IMG/VR virus record: IMGVR_UViG_3300028393_000111
Span: 1-44,693 of that record
DNA: 44,693 nt
Origin: a virus
Direction: 5' to 3' (one strand)
Shown: piece by piece, positions 43,400-44,693 of the stretch
Layout of the letters: every line of letters begins with the position of its first letter
Position numbering within the stretch: position 1 is the stretch's first letter
Notes under the pieces: generated by a model
Told to the model about the DNA's origin: nothing
Databases searched by the model: none
The model's input: the letters and a program-made list of their open reading frames with translations, nothing else
Position numbers and translations under genes: made by a program

Positions 43400-43744
43400 A
43401 TGGCTATTAAAGAAATTAATTATGATATTATCCAAAACGATACTTGGTCTGTTGATATAACTGTTAAAGATTCAGTAGGAACATTAATAAATTTTAACGG
43501 ATATAATTTTTTAATGGAAGTAAGAGATAAAGAAGGCGGAAACATTTTATGTGCTACCGCAAGCTTGGGTAGCGGAATTACAGTCACTGGAACAGGCGTT
43601 ATTCATGTTGAGTTAACCCCAGCTCAAACAAATAAATTTAATTTACCAAAATCCAAATATCAAATCATATCTATAGATGGAAGTTTAAGGCGTAAAACTC
43701 TTGTACAAGGATGGTTTCAAGTTAGGCCTAACACCATACTATAA
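43400..43744 (+). CDS. baseplate/fibre-anchor protein, 114 aa
   Basis: IIQNDTWSVDITVKDSVGTLINFNGYNFLMEVRDKEGG and ILVQGWFQVRP resemble the N-terminal domain of BppU/upper-baseplate and fibre-attachment proteins (DTW...V.D..G..IN.TGY...MEVR). Coupled by TAATG to the collagen-like fibre gene. Confidence 0.75.
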   Translation: MAIKEINYDIIQNDTWSVDITVKDSVGTLINFNGYNFLMEVRDKEGGNILCATASLGSGITVTGTGVIHVELTPAQTNKFNLPKSKYQIISIDGSLRRKTLVQGWFQVRPNTIL

Positions 43745-44693
43745 TGACAGATAATATTTATGTACAACAAATAAATAATGAAGTAACCATATCTTCTGCG
43801 GGATATCAAGGTCCTACAGGTATTCAAGGTCCTTTGGGTTTTCAGGGCACACAAGGTATTCAAGTACAAGGTATACAAGGCACACAGGGTGTGCAAGGTA
43901 CACAGGGCGTGCAAGGCACGCAAGGTATTCAAGTTCAAGGCACACAAGGTGTGCAAGGTACACAAGGTATACAGGGGTTACAAGGCACACAGGGTGTGCA
44001 AGGTACAACTGGTTCTCAAGGCACACAAGGTGTGCAAGGCACAACAGGTTCTCAGGGCACACAAGGTGTGCAAGGTACAACTGGTTCTCAAGGCACACAA
44101 GGAACTCAAGGTGTTCAAGGTACGCAAGGCGTACAAGGAACTCAAGGTGTAGTAGGACGAGACGGTAACTTTGGCGGGGCATCATTTGATTATACTTTTA
44201 CAACTGCTACAACTAATGCTGATCCAGGCATAGGAAAATTAAACCTTAATAATATAGTTGTTGCAAGTGCTACACAAATCTACTTAGATAACAGTGATGA
44301 TAATTCTACAAACTTAACTTCATTTTTAAATACAATTGGTAATTCAACATCAACAATTAAAGGTCACTTTAGAATTTCTAAGAAATTTGATTCAAGTGCA
44401 TTTATGTTGTTTACAATATCTTCTACAGTAGATAACACTGGATGGTTTACTGTTGGTTGTTCTTATGTTTCTGGTAATGGAACTTTTGCCAACAATGAAG
44501 ATATAATTATTACTTTTGCAAAAACGGGTGATAAAGGTGATACTGGTTTACAAGGTACACAAGGTTTACAGGGGTTTGGATACGCTCAACTCCAAGGCAC
44601 ACAAGGTGTGCAAGGTCTACAAGGTTTACAAGGCACACAAGGTGTGCAAGGCACACAGGGTGTGCAAGGTACTCAAGGCGTGCAAGGCACGCA
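43744..44693 (+). CDS. collagen-like tail fibre, N-terminal part
   Basis: Frame open to the window end, 316 codons visible. MTDNIYVQQINNEVTISSAG is followed by about 100 residues of Gly-x-Gln triplets (GTQGVQGTTGSQ...), a 120-residue folded insert (FDYTFTTATTNADPGIGKLNLNN...), and a second Gly-x-Gln stalk running off the end. Collagen-like stalks in phage fibres carry receptor-binding tips. The tip is outside the window. Confidence 0.88.
   Translation, partial: MTDNIYVQQINNEVTISSAGYQGPTGIQGPLGFQGTQGIQVQGIQGTQGVQGTQGVQGTQGIQVQGTQGVQGTQGIQGLQGTQGVQGTTGSQGTQGVQGTTGSQGTQGVQGTTGSQGTQGTQGVQGTQGVQGTQGVVGRDGNFGGASFDYTFTTATTNADPGIGKLNLNNIVVASATQIYLDNSDDNSTNLTSFLNTIGNSTSTIKGHFRISKKFDSSAFMLFTISSTVDNTGWFTVGCSYVSGNGTFANNEDIIITFAKTGDKGDTGLQGTQGLQGFGYAQLQGTQGVQGLQGLQGTQGVQGTQGVQGTQGVQGT
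43800..44150 (+). repeat. collagen-like DNA repeats, block 1
   Basis: Nine-base units (GGCACACAA, GGTGTGCAA, GGTACAACT) in near-tandem order. A second block runs from about 44540 to the window end. Prone to length change. Confidence 0.85.

Noticed and set aside
43800-44693. Regular short repeats, considered as a CRISPR array
   Set aside because: The units are 9-18 bp, without unique spacers, and encode Gly-x-Gln triplets in a continuous reading frame; this is a collagen-like fibre.

Overview
The window is the interior of a large, AT-rich tailed-phage genome (Caudoviricetes), very probably a phage of an actinobacterium. The phage evidence is adjacent small and large terminase genes, a CHAP lysin, a collagen-like tail fibre, phage tRNAs and scores of tiny overlapping genes. 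The actinobacterial evidence is a WhiB-type Fe-S regulator, a DUF7455 zinc protein, a pyrimidine-dimer glycosylase family common in actinophages, leaderless genes placed 5-9 nt after a TATAAT box, and operators matching the CRP/GlxR consensus. Low GC plus Dps, Hsp20 and GroES would fit a freshwater, low-GC actinobacterial host, but that host is inference. Portal, capsid, tail-tube and tape-measure genes are not in the window, so the genome continues on both sides.

Layout. (1) 1-5.5 kb, rightward: replication and recombination genes (end of a DnaE-type polymerase, RecA, a Cas4-like Fe-S nuclease, RuvC-like resolvase, small zinc proteins). (2) 5.5-7.2 kb: glycosyltransferase, sugar nucleotidyltransferase and a nucleotide-modification-type helical protein, a possible DNA- or virion-glycosylation set. 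(3) 7.2-10.8 kb: terminase genes, then tRNA-Asn, -Met(CAT), -Gly, -Gln and one unassigned folded RNA. (4) 10.8-20.6 kb: a modular virion-like protein, then host-takeover and stress genes: Hsp20, Dps, tRNA-Arg, HNH nuclease, CHAP lysin, SLOG protein, GroES, WhiB, thioredoxin, secreted nuclease, an HslV-like peptidase and a secreted Ala/Thr-rich surface protein. (5) 20.6-22.9 kb, leftward: two small membrane proteins and a secreted FN3/Thr-Pro/Ala-rich protein. (6) 22.9-26.4 kb, rightward: DNA repair glycosylase and a chain of micro-genes joined by ATGA/TAATG overlaps. (7) 26.4-27.0 kb: a gene-free convergent junction with a perfect 14-bp parS core, phased repeats, operators and a long hairpin. 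(8) 27.0-38.3 kb: a leftward early-type arm of about 40 small genes plus tRNA-Asp and a DUF932 protein. (9) 38.6-40.3 kb: two tiny rightward genes, then four leftward genes ending in a secreted transglycosylase. (10) 40.4 kb to the end, rightward: glycosyltransferase, B12-dependent ribonucleotide reductase, baseplate/fibre-anchor protein and a collagen-like fibre running off the window.

The most striking signal is a repeated regulatory cassette in the leftward arm. Many transcription units there start with a 22-bp promoter, TGTCAG-N10-TAYAAT, preceded by a TGTGA-N6-TCACA operator. Operator-to-promoter distances fall in steps of about one DNA turn, as in class-I CRP activation. Several cassettes also carry a near-identical GC-rich hairpin. 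Independently, four genes end in a small H-type pseudoknot with a conserved loop and a covarying stem. Together with the parS site, this suggests a phage that reads host CRP/GlxR-type signalling, may use the host ParB system, and carries its own set of 3'-UTR RNA elements. Functions are assigned by reading sequence by eye; no alignment, folding or database search was run.
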